Assembly (NCBI RefSeq): GCF_015159745.1
Contig: NZ_JADDOJ010000004.1
Span: 28,004-92,003 of the forward strand
Source of the DNA: Ramlibacter aquaticus
Lineage (GTDB): Bacteria > Pseudomonadota > Gammaproteobacteria > Burkholderiales > Burkholderiaceae_C
Reading direction: 5' to 3'
DNA length: 64,000 bases
Positions 32,144 through 42,474 of the stretch are shown here, piece by piece. A program made the translations under genes and the position numbers. Position 1 is the stretch's first letter. Every line of letters begins with the position of its first letter. A model generated the notes under the pieces. That model ran no database searches, was not told the origin of the DNA, and worked only from the letters and a program-made list of their open reading frames with translations.

Positions 32144-33754
32144 ATGGACACCCTCCTGAAAAGCATCCGCCGCCTGGCCCTGGCCCTGCCGCTCGCCCTG
32201 GGCCTGGCGCAGGCCGCGCTCGCCGAGACCGTCGCCCGCTACGGCATCTCCATGGCCGACATCCCGCTGACCACCGGCCAGCCCGACCGGGGCGCCGGTG
32301 CCTACCAGTTCACCGGCCACACGCTGTACGACCCGCTGGTCGCCTGGGAGGCCGATGTCGGCACCCGCCCGGGCAAGCTGGTGCCCGGCCTGGCCACCGA
32401 CTGGAAGGCCGACCCCAAGGACCCGCGCAAGTGGACCTTCCACCTGCGCAAGGGCGTCAAGTTCCACGACGGCTCCGCCTTCACCGCCGACGCGGTGACC
32501 TGGAACCTGGACAAGGTGCTGAACGACAAGTCGCCGCAGTTCGACGCCAAGCAGAGCGCCCAGGTGCGCCCGCGCATCCCCTCCATCGCGAGCTGGCGCA
32601 AGGTGGACGAGATGACGGTGGAGATCACCACCAAGGACGTGGACGCGCTGTTTCCCTACCAGCTGCCCTGGTTCCTGATCTCCAGCCCCGCGCAGTGGGA
32701 GAAGCTGGGCCGCGACTGGGGCAAGGTGGCCTTCCAGCCCTCGGGCACCGGCCCCTTCAAGCTCGACAAGCTGGTGCCGCGCGAGCGCGCCGAATTGGTG
32801 CGTAACGCGGGCTACTGGGATACCAAGCGCCTGGCCAAGACCGACCGCATCGTGCTGCTGCCCATTCCCGACGCGCTCACCCGCGCCAACGCGCTCCTGA
32901 GCGGCCAGGTCGACCTGATCGAGACGCCGCCGCCCGACGTGCTGCCGCAGCTGCAGAAGGGCGGCTTCCGCATCGTGACCAACGTGACGCCGCACGTCTG
33001 GCCCTACCACTTCAGCACCTACCCGGGCTCCCCCTGGGCCGACATCCGGGTGCGCAAGGCGGCCAACCTGGCGATCGACCGCGACGCCATCGTGAAGCTG
33101 CTGAACGGCCTGGCCACGCCCGCCAAGGGCCAGCTGGACCGCACCAGCCCCTGGTTCGGCAAGCCCAGCTTCGACCTGAAGTACGACCTCGCCCAGGCCC
33201 GCGCGCTGATGGCCCAGGCCGGCTACTCCAAGGACAAGCCCCTGAAGGCGAAGATCATCATCGCCCAGGGCGGCACGGGCCAGATGCTCTCGCTGCCGAT
33301 GAACGAGTTCATCCAGCAAAGCCTGGCCGAGATCGGCATCAACATCGACTTCGAGGTCGTCGAGCTGGAGAACCTGTACCTGCACTGGCGCAGCGGTGCC
33401 AAGGCCGACATGAACGCCGGCAAGGGCATCAGCGCGATCAACCTGGGCTACGTGACGGCCGACCCGTTCTACGCCATCACGCGCTTCATGGACAGCCACT
33501 ACATCGCGCCCAACGGCGTGAACTGGGGCGGCCTGATGGACCCCAAGGTGGACGCGACCATCGAGCAGGTCCGCACCACCTTCGACACCAAGAAGCAGGA
33601 CGCGCTGCTGGCCAGCCTGCACCAGACCATGGTCGACCAGGCGCTGATGCTGTGGGTGGTGCACGACGTGAACCCGCACGCGCTCTCGCCCAAGGTGAAG
33701 CAGTTCGTGCAGGCCCAGCACTGGTTCCAGGACCTGACCACCATCGGGATGTAA
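32144..33754 (+). CDS. ABC transporter substrate-binding protein (peptide/nickel family)
   Basis: The 536-residue periplasmic receptor has a signal peptide ending ALGLAQAALA. The SBP_bac_5 core includes DPLVAWEADVGTRPGKLVPGLATDW, TFHLRKGVKFHDGSAFTADAV, GTGPFKLDKLVPRERAELVRN and KAANLAIDRDAIVKLL. These receptors bind di- and oligopeptides, nickel chelates or other small solutes. The ATG at 32144 gives the signal peptide; the frame is open further upstream inside cynS. It leads a five-gene uptake operon. Confidence 0.95.
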   Translation: MDTLLKSIRRLALALPLALGLAQAALAETVARYGISMADIPLTTGQPDRGAGAYQFTGHTLYDPLVAWEADVGTRPGKLVPGLATDWKADPKDPRKWTFHLRKGVKFHDGSAFTADAVTWNLDKVLNDKSPQFDAKQSAQVRPRIPSIASWRKVDEMTVEITTKDVDALFPYQLPWFLISSPAQWEKLGRDWGKVAFQPSGTGPFKLDKLVPRERAELVRNAGYWDTKRLAKTDRIVLLPIPDALTRANALLSGQVDLIETPPPDVLPQLQKGGFRIVTNVTPHVWPYHFSTYPGSPWADIRVRKAANLAIDRDAIVKLLNGLATPAKGQLDRTSPWFGKPSFDLKYDLAQARALMAQAGYSKDKPLKAKIIIAQGGTGQMLSLPMNEFIQQSLAEIGINIDFEVVELENLYLHWRSGAKADMNAGKGISAINLGYVTADPFYAITRFMDSHYIAPNGVNWGGLMDPKVDATIEQVRTTFDTKKQDALLASLHQTMVDQALMLWVVHDVNPHALSPKVKQFVQAQHWFQDLTTIGM

Positions 33755-33770
33755 GAGGCACGCCGGCCCC

Positions 33771-34736
33771 ATGCTCGCCTATTTCCTGCGCCGCCTCGCC
33801 TACACCCTGCCGATCGCGCTGGGTGTGACGCTGCTGTCCTTCCTGCTGGTGTACATCGCGCCCGGCGACCCGCTGAACGCGATCGCCCCGGCCGACGCGC
33901 CGGCGGACGTGGTGGCCGCCCTGCGCAGCACCTACGGCCTGGACCGGCCGCTGCCGGTGCAGTACGGCCTGTGGCTGGTGCGCGCCGTGCAGGGCGACCT
34001 GGGCGTCTCCATCGCGTCCGGCCGCGCCGTGGGCTCGGAGGTGCTGGCGGCCATGAAGAACACGCTGGTGCTGGCGCTGTTCGCGGCCGCGCTGGGCATG
34101 ACGGCGGGCGTGGTGCTGGGGGGCCTGGCGGGCAACCGCATCGGCGGCGTGGTGGACCGGCTGGCCAGCGGCTTCTCGGTGCTGGGCGTGAGCGTGCCCC
34201 ACTACTGGCTGGGCCTGGTGCTCACCATCGTGTTCTCGGTCTGGCTGGACTGGCTGCCCGCCATGGGCGCGGGCCCGGGCAGTTCGGCCACCGGCGGCAA
34301 CGCCTGGGCCTGGGACTGGGCGCACGTGCGGCACCTGGTGCTGCCCGGCCTCACGCTGTGCGTGATCCCCATGGGCATCGTCACCCGCACCGTGCGCGCC
34401 CTGGTGGCCGAGACCCTGCAGCAGGAGTTCGTCACCGCCCTGTGGGCCCGCGGCCTGGGGCGCGCCGCCGTGTTCCGCCACGTCGCGCGCAACGCCCTGC
34501 CCACGGTCCTGGCGGTGGCGGGCCTGCAGCTGGGCTACCTCATGGGCGGCTCCATCCTGGTGGAGACCGTGTTCGCCTGGCCGGGCACCGGCTTCCTGCT
34601 GAACACCGCCATCTTCCAGCGCGACATCCCGCTGCTGCAGGGGACCATCCTCGTGCTGTGCATGTTCTTCGTCGCGCTCAACCTGCTGGTGGACATGCTG
34701 CAGCCGCTGGTCGACCCGCGCATGCGGCGTGCCTGA
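33771..34736 (+). CDS. ABC transporter permease (DppB type)
   Basis: The 321-residue inner-membrane protein begins MLAYFLRRLAYTLPIALGVTLLSFLLVYIAPGDP, the standard DppB start. It has about six helices and the coupling-loop EAA motif EFVTALWARGLGRAAVFRHVARNALP. It forms the transport channel with the next gene product. It follows the receptor gene by 16 bp. Confidence 0.95.
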   Translation: MLAYFLRRLAYTLPIALGVTLLSFLLVYIAPGDPLNAIAPADAPADVVAALRSTYGLDRPLPVQYGLWLVRAVQGDLGVSIASGRAVGSEVLAAMKNTLVLALFAAALGMTAGVVLGGLAGNRIGGVVDRLASGFSVLGVSVPHYWLGLVLTIVFSVWLDWLPAMGAGPGSSATGGNAWAWDWAHVRHLVLPGLTLCVIPMGIVTRTVRALVAETLQQEFVTALWARGLGRAAVFRHVARNALPTVLAVAGLQLGYLMGGSILVETVFAWPGTGFLLNTAIFQRDIPLLQGTILVLCMFFVALNLLVDMLQPLVDPRMRRA

Positions 34737-34737
34737 C

Positions 34738-35589
34738 ATGACACCGAACGGTTACTGGCGCTCCGTGCTGCGCCGCCTGCGCCGCGACCGCGTCGCCATG
34801 GCCTGCGCCTTCGCCATCCTTCTGCTGGTGGGGCTGGCGGTGTTCGCACCCTGGGTGGCGCCGGCCGATCCCTTCAAGGCCAGCATGCTCAAGCGCCTGC
34901 TGCCCGTCGCCAGCCCGGGCCACTGGCTGGGCACCGACGAACTGGGCCGCGACCTGCTCAGCCGCCTCATGTACGGCGGCCGGCTCTCGCTCACCCTGGG
35001 CATCACCCCCGTGGCCGCCGCCTTCGTGCTGGGCACCGCCATCGGCGTCACGGCCGGCTACGCCGGCGGCTGGGTCAACATGGCCGTGATGCGCACCCTC
35101 GACGTGTTCTACGCCTTCCCCTCGGTGCTGCTGGCCGTGGCGATCTCGGGCGCGATGGGGCCGGGCATGGGCAACAGCCTGCTGGCGCTCACCATCGTGT
35201 TCGTGCCGCAGATCGCCCGCGTGGCCGAGAGTGCGACCACCCAGGTCACGCGGCTGGAGTACATGGACGCGGCCCGCATGAGCGGCGCAGGCACCTTCGC
35301 CATCCTGCGCACGCAGGTGCTGGGCAACGTGATCGGCCCGGTGTTCGTGTACGCCACCGGCCTGATCAGCGTGTGCATGATCCTGGGCTCCGGCCTGTCC
35401 TTCCTGGGTCTGGGCGTGCGCCCGCCGGAAGCGGAATGGGGCCTGATGCTCAACACGCTTCGCTCGGCCATCTTCAGCAACCCGCTGGTGGCGGCTTTGC
35501 CCGGGCTGATGATCTTCATCACCTCGATCTGCTTCAACCTGCTGGCCGACGGCATCCGCTCGGCCATGGACCTGCGCCGCGCCGCATGA
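34738..35589 (+). CDS. ABC transporter permease (DppC type)
   Basis: The 283-residue inner-membrane protein has the DppC pattern: [26 protein letters not shown], the [21 protein letters not shown] signature and the EAA loop [30 protein letters not shown]. The ATG at 34738 starts 1 bp after the preceding stop and is preferred over a GTG at 34729. It overlaps the ATPase gene by 4 bp. Confidence 0.95.
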   Translation: MTPNGYWRSVLRRLRRDRVAMACAFAILLLVGLAVFAPWVAPADPFKASMLKRLLPVASPGHWLGTDELGRDLLSRLMYGGRLSLTLGITPVAAAFVLGTAIGVTAGYAGGWVNMAVMRTLDVFYAFPSVLLAVAISGAMGPGMGNSLLALTIVFVPQIARVAESATTQVTRLEYMDAARMSGAGTFAILRTQVLGNVIGPVFVYATGLISVCMILGSGLSFLGLGVRPPEAEWGLMLNTLRSAIFSNPLVAALPGLMIFITSICFNLLADGIRSAMDLRRAA

Positions 35590-36698
35590 CACCCGAACCC
35601 ATTTCCACGACGGCCGCGGACCCGGTGCTGGCCCAGGCGCCCGACCGCGGCGGCCCGGCCCAGCCCCTGCTGTCGGCACGCGCGCTGGTCAAGCACTTCC
35701 CCGTGCGGGCCGGCCCCTTCGCGCGCACGCAGCAGGTCGTGCATGCCGTGGACGGCGTCAGCTTCGAGGTGGCCAAGGGCGAGACCCTGGGCATCGTGGG
35801 CGAATCCGGTTGCGGCAAGTCGACCACCGCGCGCCTGGTGGCGCGCCTGCTGGCCCCCGACAGCGGGGCCCTGCTGTTCGACGGCGAGGGCGTCGCCGAA
35901 TTCGGCGGCCTCTCGCTCAAGGCCTACCGGCGCAACCTGCAGATGGTGTTCCAGGATTCGTTCGCCTCGCTCAACCCGCGCATGACGCTGGAGGACACCA
36001 TCGCCTTCGGCCCGCGGGCACATGGCGTGGCGGCCGGGGCTGCGCGCACCCTTGCCCACAGCCTGCTCGGCCGCGTGGGGCTGGCCCCCGGCCAGTACGC
36101 GGGCCGGTACCCGCACGAGCTCTCGGGCGGCCAGCGGCAGCGGGTCAACATCGCCCGCGCGCTGGCCCTGGAGCCGCGCCTGCTCATTCTGGACGAAGCC
36201 GTCGCCGCGCTGGACAAGTCGGTGCAGGCCCAGGTGCTGAACCTGCTGCAGGAGCTGAAGGCGGAGCGCGGGCTGACCTACCTCTTCATCTCGCACGACT
36301 TGCACGTGGTGCACTACTTCTGCGACCGCGTGCTCGTGATGTACCTCGGGCAGGTGGTGGAGACCGGCCCGGTGGCGCAGGTGTTCGCGGGCGCCGCCCA
36401 CCCTTACACGCGCGCGCTGCTGTCGGCCGTGCCCTCCATGGACCCGGCGCGGCGCACGCTCGCGCCGCCGCTGGGGGGTGACCCGCCCAACCCCATAGAT
36501 CCGCCCTCGGGCTGCCGCTTCCGCGACCGCTGCCCGCACGCCGAAGCGGTGTGCGCGGCCTCGGTGCCGCAGCTGCTGCCGCTGGCGGTGGAGGGCCACG
36601 CCGCGGCCTGTCACATGGGCGTGCCGGGTTCCGGCCACAGCGCCGCGCCGGCGGCAGGCGGCCCGAGTGCCGTGCCGGCCGCGGAGGCCCTGGCATGA
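35586..36698 (+). CDS. ABC transporter ATP-binding protein (DppF type)
   Basis: The 370-residue ATPase has Walker [11 protein letters not shown]-loop [12 protein letters not shown], signature LSGGQRQRV and Walker [11 protein letters not shown], and the H-loop ISHDLHVV. The usual DEPTSALD is DEAVAALD here, but the catalytic Glu and D-loop remain. A C-terminal oligopeptide-transporter segment with [12 protein letters not shown] could bind an Fe-S cluster, as in other Dpp/Opp ATPases. It overlaps both neighbours by 4 bp. Confidence 0.94.
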   Translation: MTPEPISTTAADPVLAQAPDRGGPAQPLLSARALVKHFPVRAGPFARTQQVVHAVDGVSFEVAKGETLGIVGESGCGKSTTARLVARLLAPDSGALLFDGEGVAEFGGLSLKAYRRNLQMVFQDSFASLNPRMTLEDTIAFGPRAHGVAAGAARTLAHSLLGRVGLAPGQYAGRYPHELSGGQRQRVNIARALALEPRLLILDEAVAALDKSVQAQVLNLLQELKAERGLTYLFISHDLHVVHYFCDRVLVMYLGQVVETGPVAQVFAGAAHPYTRALLSAVPSMDPARRTLAPPLGGDPPNPIDPPSGCRFRDRCPHAEAVCAASVPQLLPLAVEGHAAACHMGVPGSGHSAAPAAGGPSAVPAAEALA

Positions 36699-37708
36699 CG
36701 CAGCCACTCCTGTCGGTCCAGGACCTCAGCGTGCGCTTCACGGGCGAGCGCGAGGTGCGCGCGCTCAACGGCGTCAGTTTTGATCTCGCGCCCGGCGAAT
36801 CCCTGGGTCTGCTCGGCGAATCCGGCTCGGGCAAGAGCGTGACGCTGCGCACCCTGCTGCGGCTGCACCCGCCCGCGCGCACCCGCATCGCCGGCAGTGT
36901 GCGGGTGGAGGGTCAGGACGTGCTCGCCCTGGAAGGCCGCGCGCTCGCGCGCTTTCGCGGCGGCACGGTGTCCATGGTCTTCCAGGAGCCCGGCCTCGCC
37001 TTCGACCCGGTCTGCACAATCGGCGACCAGATGGTGGAGATGATCCGGGCCCACGCGACCGTGGACCACGCCACGGCGCGCGCGCAGGCGCTGGACATGC
37101 TGGAGCGGGTGCAGATCCCGCAGGCCCGCCGGCGGCTGGACGCCTGGCCGCACGAACTCTCCGGCGGCATGCGCCAGCGCGCGATGATCGCGCTGGCGCT
37201 GTGCTGCAAGCCCAAGCTGCTGCTCGCCGACGAGCCCACCACCGCGCTGGATGCCACGGTGCAGATCCAGATCCTGCTGCTGCTGCGCGAATTGCAGCGG
37301 GAGCTTGGCATGGCGCTCATCTTCGTCACCCACGACATAGGCGCGGCGGTGGAGATCTCCGACCGGCTGGCGGTGATGTATGCCGGCCGCATCGTGGAGC
37401 AGGGACCGGTGGCGCAGGTGCTGGCCCACGCGCGGCACCCCTACACGCAGGGCCTGATGGCCTCCTCGGTCGTCGGCGGCATGCGCGGCCAGCCCCTGCA
37501 GGCCATCCCCGGCGCCCCGCCGGACCTGGCGTCGCTGCCGTCCGGCTGCGCCTTCGCCCCCCGTTGCAGCCGGGCATCGGCGCCCTGCAGGGAGCAGGCA
37601 CCCCCGCTGGCCACGCAGGGCGCCGGCCAGGCGGTGGCCTGCTGGCACGCGGGCGAGGTCGACGCCGGCGGCGCAGAGCCGGACCGGCAGGCTGCGGCGG
37701 CGCCCTAG
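36695..37708 (+). CDS. ABC transporter ATP-binding protein (DppD type)
   Basis: The 337-residue ATPase has Walker A GESGSGKSV, Q-loop FQEPGLAFDPV, signature ELSGGMRQRAMIAL, Walker B LLADEPTTALD and the H-loop VTHDIGAA. A C-terminal FAPRCSRASAPC cysteine motif is present. It ends the cynS-associated operon with a TAG at 37706. The in-frame sequence to 37891 past the stop shows no recognisable extension. Confidence 0.95.
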   Translation: MTQPLLSVQDLSVRFTGEREVRALNGVSFDLAPGESLGLLGESGSGKSVTLRTLLRLHPPARTRIAGSVRVEGQDVLALEGRALARFRGGTVSMVFQEPGLAFDPVCTIGDQMVEMIRAHATVDHATARAQALDMLERVQIPQARRRLDAWPHELSGGMRQRAMIALALCCKPKLLLADEPTTALDATVQIQILLLLRELQRELGMALIFVTHDIGAAVEISDRLAVMYAGRIVEQGPVAQVLAHARHPYTQGLMASSVVGGMRGQPLQAIPGAPPDLASLPSGCAFAPRCSRASAPCREQAPPLATQGAGQAVACWHAGEVDAGGAEPDRQAAAAP

Positions 37709-37937
37709 GCGCGCCGGCTACGTGCCGCGCTTGCGCCGCAGGGCCCGGCGCGCCCCGTCCCAGGGCCGCGCAGGCCGCTGACCCAGGCCCGCCGCCTGAG
37801 TGACGAGAAGGCGTGGCGCGAAGCGGAGCTTGCAGCCCACGGCATGACGCTGCACGGGCAGCGCCGGGACGTCAGGTTCGTCTGGTTGTAAAGGGCTTCT
37901 AGAGGGACGCCCCTGGATAGGGCTGGCCCAGCCTCTG

Positions 37938-38014
37938 TGGCCTGCCCGGAGGGAATCGAACCCCCGACCCACAGCTTAGAAGGCTGTTGCTCTATCCAAC
38001 TGAGCTACGGGCAG
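37938..38014 (-). tRNA. tRNA-Arg (anticodon TCT)
   Basis: A 77-nt gene on the minus strand with acceptor stem CTGCCCG/CGGGCAG (perfect 7 bp), D-arm GCTCAGTTGGATAGAGC, anticodon stem-loop ACAGCCTTCTAAGCTGT with anticodon TCT, T-loop TTCGATT, discriminator G and an encoded CCA. Resembles the rare-codon AGA tRNA of other bacteria. Confidence 0.97.
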
Positions 38015-38029
38015 CCCGACGCGATGCGG

Positions 38030-38106
<77 letters not shown>

Positions 38107-38133
38107 ACACCGCGCCAATTCTACCCCGCAGGG

Positions 38134-39558
<1,425 letters not shown>

Positions 39559-39590
39559 GAAGGGTCTTTCAGGTGCGTTCAGGGTGGGGT

Positions 39591-40481
39591 TCAGGCGGCG
39601 ATGTGGGCCGGGGGCGTTGCGGGCACGGCGCGCGCGAGGTCGCGCAGCGACTGCTCCACGCTGCGCGCGGCGGTGTCCACCACGGCATCGGCGCGGGCGT
39701 ACAGGCCCTCGCGGGCGGCCAGGATGCGGCGCAGGTCGTCCAGCGCCTCTCGCGTGGCGCCGTGCGTGCTGTCGAAGGGCCGCATGTCGCCCTGGGCGAT
39801 GACGCGGCTCATGTGTTCCTCGGGGCTGGCCTTGACCCAGACGCACCAGAAGTGCGCCTGCAGCAGGTCGAAGGTCTCGCGCTCGCTGACGATGCTGCCG
39901 CCCGTGGTCATGACCAGGCCCTGGCCATGCTCGCCCGCCAGGCGCAACAGCGCGCGGCGCTCGTAGCGGCGGTAGCCGGCCTGGCCGTGCAGCTGCAGGA
40001 TCTCGCTCATGCCGGTGCCGGCCTCGCGCTCGATCTCGCGGTCGAGCTCGACGAAGGGCACGTGGCGCTCGGCCGCGAGCCGCGCGCCCAGGGTGGACTT
40101 GCCCGCCCCGCGCAGGCCGATCAGGGCGATGCGGCGCTCGCGGCGCTGGCCGTCGCCCATGCCGAAGGCCTGTGCGAGCAGGGCATGGGCGCGGTCCAGC
40201 TGGGCTTCGTCCAGCCGGGCCAGCAGGGCCTGGGCGCGGGCCAGCGTGGGCCGCGGCGCGTCCTGCAGCAGGTCGATCAGGCTGAGGTTGAGCGCCCGGC
40301 TGATCGCTTCCAGCGAATTGATGGACACGTTGGCGTTGCCGCCTTCCACATCGGCCAGGAAGCGCTCCGACAGGCCCGAATCCTGGGCCAGCTGCTTGCG
40401 CGTCATGCCGCGCCGGGCCCGCCAGGCGCGCACCCGCGCCCCCAGTTCGGACAGGGTGCCCCGGGCTTCGGTTTCACTCAT
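39591..40481 (-). CDS. boxR: BoxR/BzdR-type regulator: HTH plus shikimate-kinase-like domain
   Basis: The 296-residue protein joins an XRE helix-turn-helix domain (GMTRKQLAQDSGLSERFLADVEGGNANVS, residues 15-80) to a shikimate-kinase-like domain (P-loop GLRGAGKSTLG near residue 123, DREIEREAG, MTTGGSIVSERETFD). This is the architecture of BoxR/BzdR, which represses box/bzd genes until benzoyl-CoA binds. It lies 32 bp upstream of boxB on the same strand. The ATG at 40481 is preferred; the frame extends into the promoter. Confidence 0.93.
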   Translation of the reverse strand: MSETEARGTLSELGARVRAWRARRGMTRKQLAQDSGLSERFLADVEGGNANVSINSLEAISRALNLSLIDLLQDAPRPTLARAQALLARLDEAQLDRAHALLAQAFGMGDGQRRERRIALIGLRGAGKSTLGARLAAERHVPFVELDREIEREAGTGMSEILQLHGQAGYRRYERRALLRLAGEHGQGLVMTTGGSIVSERETFDLLQAHFWCVWVKASPEEHMSRVIAQGDMRPFDSTHGATREALDDLRRILAAREGLYARADAVVDTAARSVEQSLRDLARAVPATPPAHIAA

Positions 40482-40539
40482 GGCTAGGGTGGACACGGCT
40501 GAATCTGCGTTTCTTTTGATCAAGCGCAAATTGAAATAT

Positions 40540-40575
40540 ACTGCTAACTCTTGACACGTCAAGCAGTTTACTGCA
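40540..40575. promoter_or_regulatory. shared divergent promoters and likely BoxR operator
   Basis: The core is CTTGAC-AC-GTCAAG (40550-40563). Its two arms give face-to-face -35 hexamers: TTGACA for the flavodoxin and, on the minus strand, TTGACG-N16-TATATT for boxR. It is framed by ACTGCT at 40540 and AGCAGT at 40562, with another ACTGCA at 40570. BzdR-type operators contain TGCA within longer palindromes, which ACTGCA fits. Binding is inferred. Confidence 0.6.
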
Positions 40576-40584
40576 CTTATCGAC

Positions 40585-41052
40585 ATGAAGCTGAAGATCC
40601 TCGTGGGCACGATGACGAGCACGGCCGACTACGTCGCGCAGGCCATCCAGATGGATTGCGCCGACCTGGGCTACGAGATCGACGTGCAGCTGATGGACGG
40701 GCTGGACATCGGCGTGTTCGACGAGGACGCGCTCTACCTGATCTGCACCTCGACCTACGGCTCGGGCGACGTGCCCGACAACGCGCGCATGCTGTACGAC
40801 TCGCTGGACGCGCAGCCGAAGTTCCTGGGCCACGTGCGCTACGGCGTGATCGCGCTGGGCGACCGCACCTACATGCAGACCTTCGCCTTCGGCGGGCGCA
40901 AGTTCGACGAGCGCCTGCAGGGCCTGGGCGCCAAGCGCATCGGCGAGGTCTGGGAGCACGACGCGAGCGAAGGCACGCTGCCCGAGGAACTGGGCGCCGC
41001 CTGGGCCCGAGAGTGGCTGGCCCAGGCCAGCGCGCAGGCCGAGACCTCCTGA
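40585..41052 (+). CDS. flavodoxin-domain protein
   Basis: The 155-residue product begins MKLKILVGTMTSTADYVAQAI, a flavodoxin FMN-binding loop (GTMTST). CTSTYGSGDVPDNA and ALGDRTYMQTFAFGGRKFD complete the fold. It resembles MioC or the flavodoxin half of sulfite reductase. There is no ribosome-binding site just before the ATG and a possible -10 lies within 10 bp, so translation may be leaderless. It is divergent from boxR, which suggests it serves as an electron carrier for BoxB. Confidence 0.93.
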   Translation: MKLKILVGTMTSTADYVAQAIQMDCADLGYEIDVQLMDGLDIGVFDEDALYLICTSTYGSGDVPDNARMLYDSLDAQPKFLGHVRYGVIALGDRTYMQTFAFGGRKFDERLQGLGAKRIGEVWEHDASEGTLPEELGAAWAREWLAQASAQAETS

Positions 41053-41064
41053 GGCGCAGCGGCC

Positions 41065-41195
41065 GCGCGTTCGCGGCTGCGGGTTGCGCACGCAGCCTCG
41101 CGGCTGCTGATCGCGATGGCAGCCCCACGGCTGCAGGTCGCGCATGCAGCCCCACGGCTGCAGGTCGCGCATGCAGCCCCACCGCTGCGTTGGGG
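41065..41195. repeat. 27-bp tandem repeat, about 4.9 copies, each a hairpin
   Basis: Units are 41065-41091 (diverged), 41092-41118, 41119-41145, 41146-41172 (last two identical) and 41173-41195 (partial). The core GCAGCC-N4-GGCTGC in a unit is an inverted repeat, so the array can form a series of hairpins. No spacer of unique sequence lies between units, so it is not a CRISPR array. It fills the gap between the flavodoxin and the binding-protein gene, and its 27-bp period keeps all frames in phase. Confidence 0.9.
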
Positions 41196-41266
41196 TAAGC
41201 CAGGGTGCGGCCCCTGGGGCCCACCACCACAATCCGCCCATTGCAAGACCTTGGGAAGGAGACCCC

Positions 41267-42457
41267 ATGACCACACGCCGCCTCGTCCTGGCCCGCAGCG
41301 CCGCCCTGGTGGGCGCCGCATCCACCGGCCTGCTGCTGCCGCAGATCGCGCGGGCGCAGTCGAACCGCATCCGCGTCGGCTTCATGCTGCCCTACACGGG
41401 CACCTTCGCGCAGCTGGGCGTGGCGATCGAGAATGGCGTGCGCATGGCGATCGCCCAGCAGGGCGGCAAGCTCGGCGGCCGTGAGATCGAGTGGTTCAAG
41501 GTGGACGACGAGTCCGAGCCCTCCAAGGGCGTGGAGAACGCCAACCGGCTGGTGCAGCGCGACAAGGTGGACGTGCTGATCGGCACGGTGCACTCGGGCG
41601 TGCAGATGGCGATCCAGAAGGTGGCGCGCGAGTCCGGCGTACTGAACATCATCCCCAACGCCGGCGTGCACGCGGCCACGCGCGGGCTGTGCGCGCCCAA
41701 CGTGTTCCGCACCTCCTTCACCAATTCGCAGCCCACGCTCGCGCTGGGCAAGCCCATGGTCGACAAGGGCCTGAAGAAGGCCGTGTGGATCACCTGGAAG
41801 TACGCGGCGGGCGAAGAGGCCTTCGAGGGCTTCAGGGAGAGCTACACCAAGGCCGGCGGCACCATCGTCAAGGAGCTGAGCCTGCCCTTCCCCAACGTGG
41901 AGTTCCAGGCCCTGCTGACCGAGATCGCCTCGATCAAGCCCGACGCAGTGGCCTGCTTCTTCGCCGGCGGTGGCGCCGCGAAGTTCATCCGTGACTACGC
42001 GGCGGCGGGCCTGAAGGGGCGCATCCCGCTGTGGGGCTCCGGCTTCCTCACCGAGGGCGTGCTGGACGCGGCCGGCCCGGCGGCGGACGGCATCATGACC
42101 ACCATGCACTACAGCGACTCGCTGGCCACGCCGCGCAACCAGCAGTTCAGGCTGGAATACGCCAAGGCCTTCAAGATGCAGCCCGACGTGTACGCGGTGC
42201 AGGGCTACGACAGCGGCCTGCTGCTGGTGCAGGGCGCGAATGCGGTGAAGGGCGACCTGGCCAACAAGCCGGCGCTGTACAAGGCCATGGAGGGCGCCAC
42301 CATCGACAGCCCACGCGGCAAGTGGACCATGAGCCGCGCCCACAACCCCATCCAGGACATGTACCTGCGCGTGGTCGCCGACCGCGAGAACAAGGTGCTG
42401 GGCATCGCCGCCAAGGCGCTGGCCGACTCCGGCGCCGGCTGCCGCCTGGCTGCCTGA
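41267..42457 (+). CDS. ABC transporter substrate-binding protein (branched-chain amino acid type)
   Basis: The 396-residue periplasmic receptor begins MTTRRLVLARSAALVGAAS, a signal with a twin-arginine, cut near ARAQSN. The Peripla_BP_6 core has RIRVGFMLPYTGTFAQLGVAIENGVRMAI, DVLIGTVHSGVQMAIQKVA and VYAVQGYDSGLLLVQGANA. GAAGGAGACCCC precedes the ATG, so upstream in-frame sequence from the repeat is excluded. In other Burkholderiales such receptors accompany box genes and bind aromatic acids; benzoate is a guess. Confidence 0.93.
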   Translation: MTTRRLVLARSAALVGAASTGLLLPQIARAQSNRIRVGFMLPYTGTFAQLGVAIENGVRMAIAQQGGKLGGREIEWFKVDDESEPSKGVENANRLVQRDKVDVLIGTVHSGVQMAIQKVARESGVLNIIPNAGVHAATRGLCAPNVFRTSFTNSQPTLALGKPMVDKGLKKAVWITWKYAAGEEAFEGFRESYTKAGGTIVKELSLPFPNVEFQALLTEIASIKPDAVACFFAGGGAAKFIRDYAAAGLKGRIPLWGSGFLTEGVLDAAGPAADGIMTTMHYSDSLATPRNQQFRLEYAKAFKMQPDVYAVQGYDSGLLLVQGANAVKGDLANKPALYKAMEGATIDSPRGKWTMSRAHNPIQDMYLRVVADRENKVLGIAAKALADSGAGCRLAA

Positions 42458-42474
42458 GGCCACGCCCCCGGGCT

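Noticed and set aside
37778..37891. Coding-looking stretch after the last ABC ATPase gene, in frame with it
   Set aside because: The peptide past the TAG (with SDEKAWREAELAAHGM) looks somewhat protein-like, but there is no start with a ribosome-binding site, no family match and no evidence of read-through.
40550..40563. FNR-type box in the boxR region
   Set aside because: TTGAC and GTCAA are present but separated by 2 bp instead of 4, so it does not fit FNR; it is treated as part of the boxR/flavodoxin promoter palindrome.
41065..41195. CRISPR array
   Set aside because: The repeats are directly adjacent with no unique spacers, too GC-rich and without cas genes.
41144..41266. Upstream extension of the ABC receptor gene through the 27-bp repeat
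   Set aside because: The ATG at 41267 has a strong ribosome-binding site and starts a signal peptide; the extension only translates repeat sequence.
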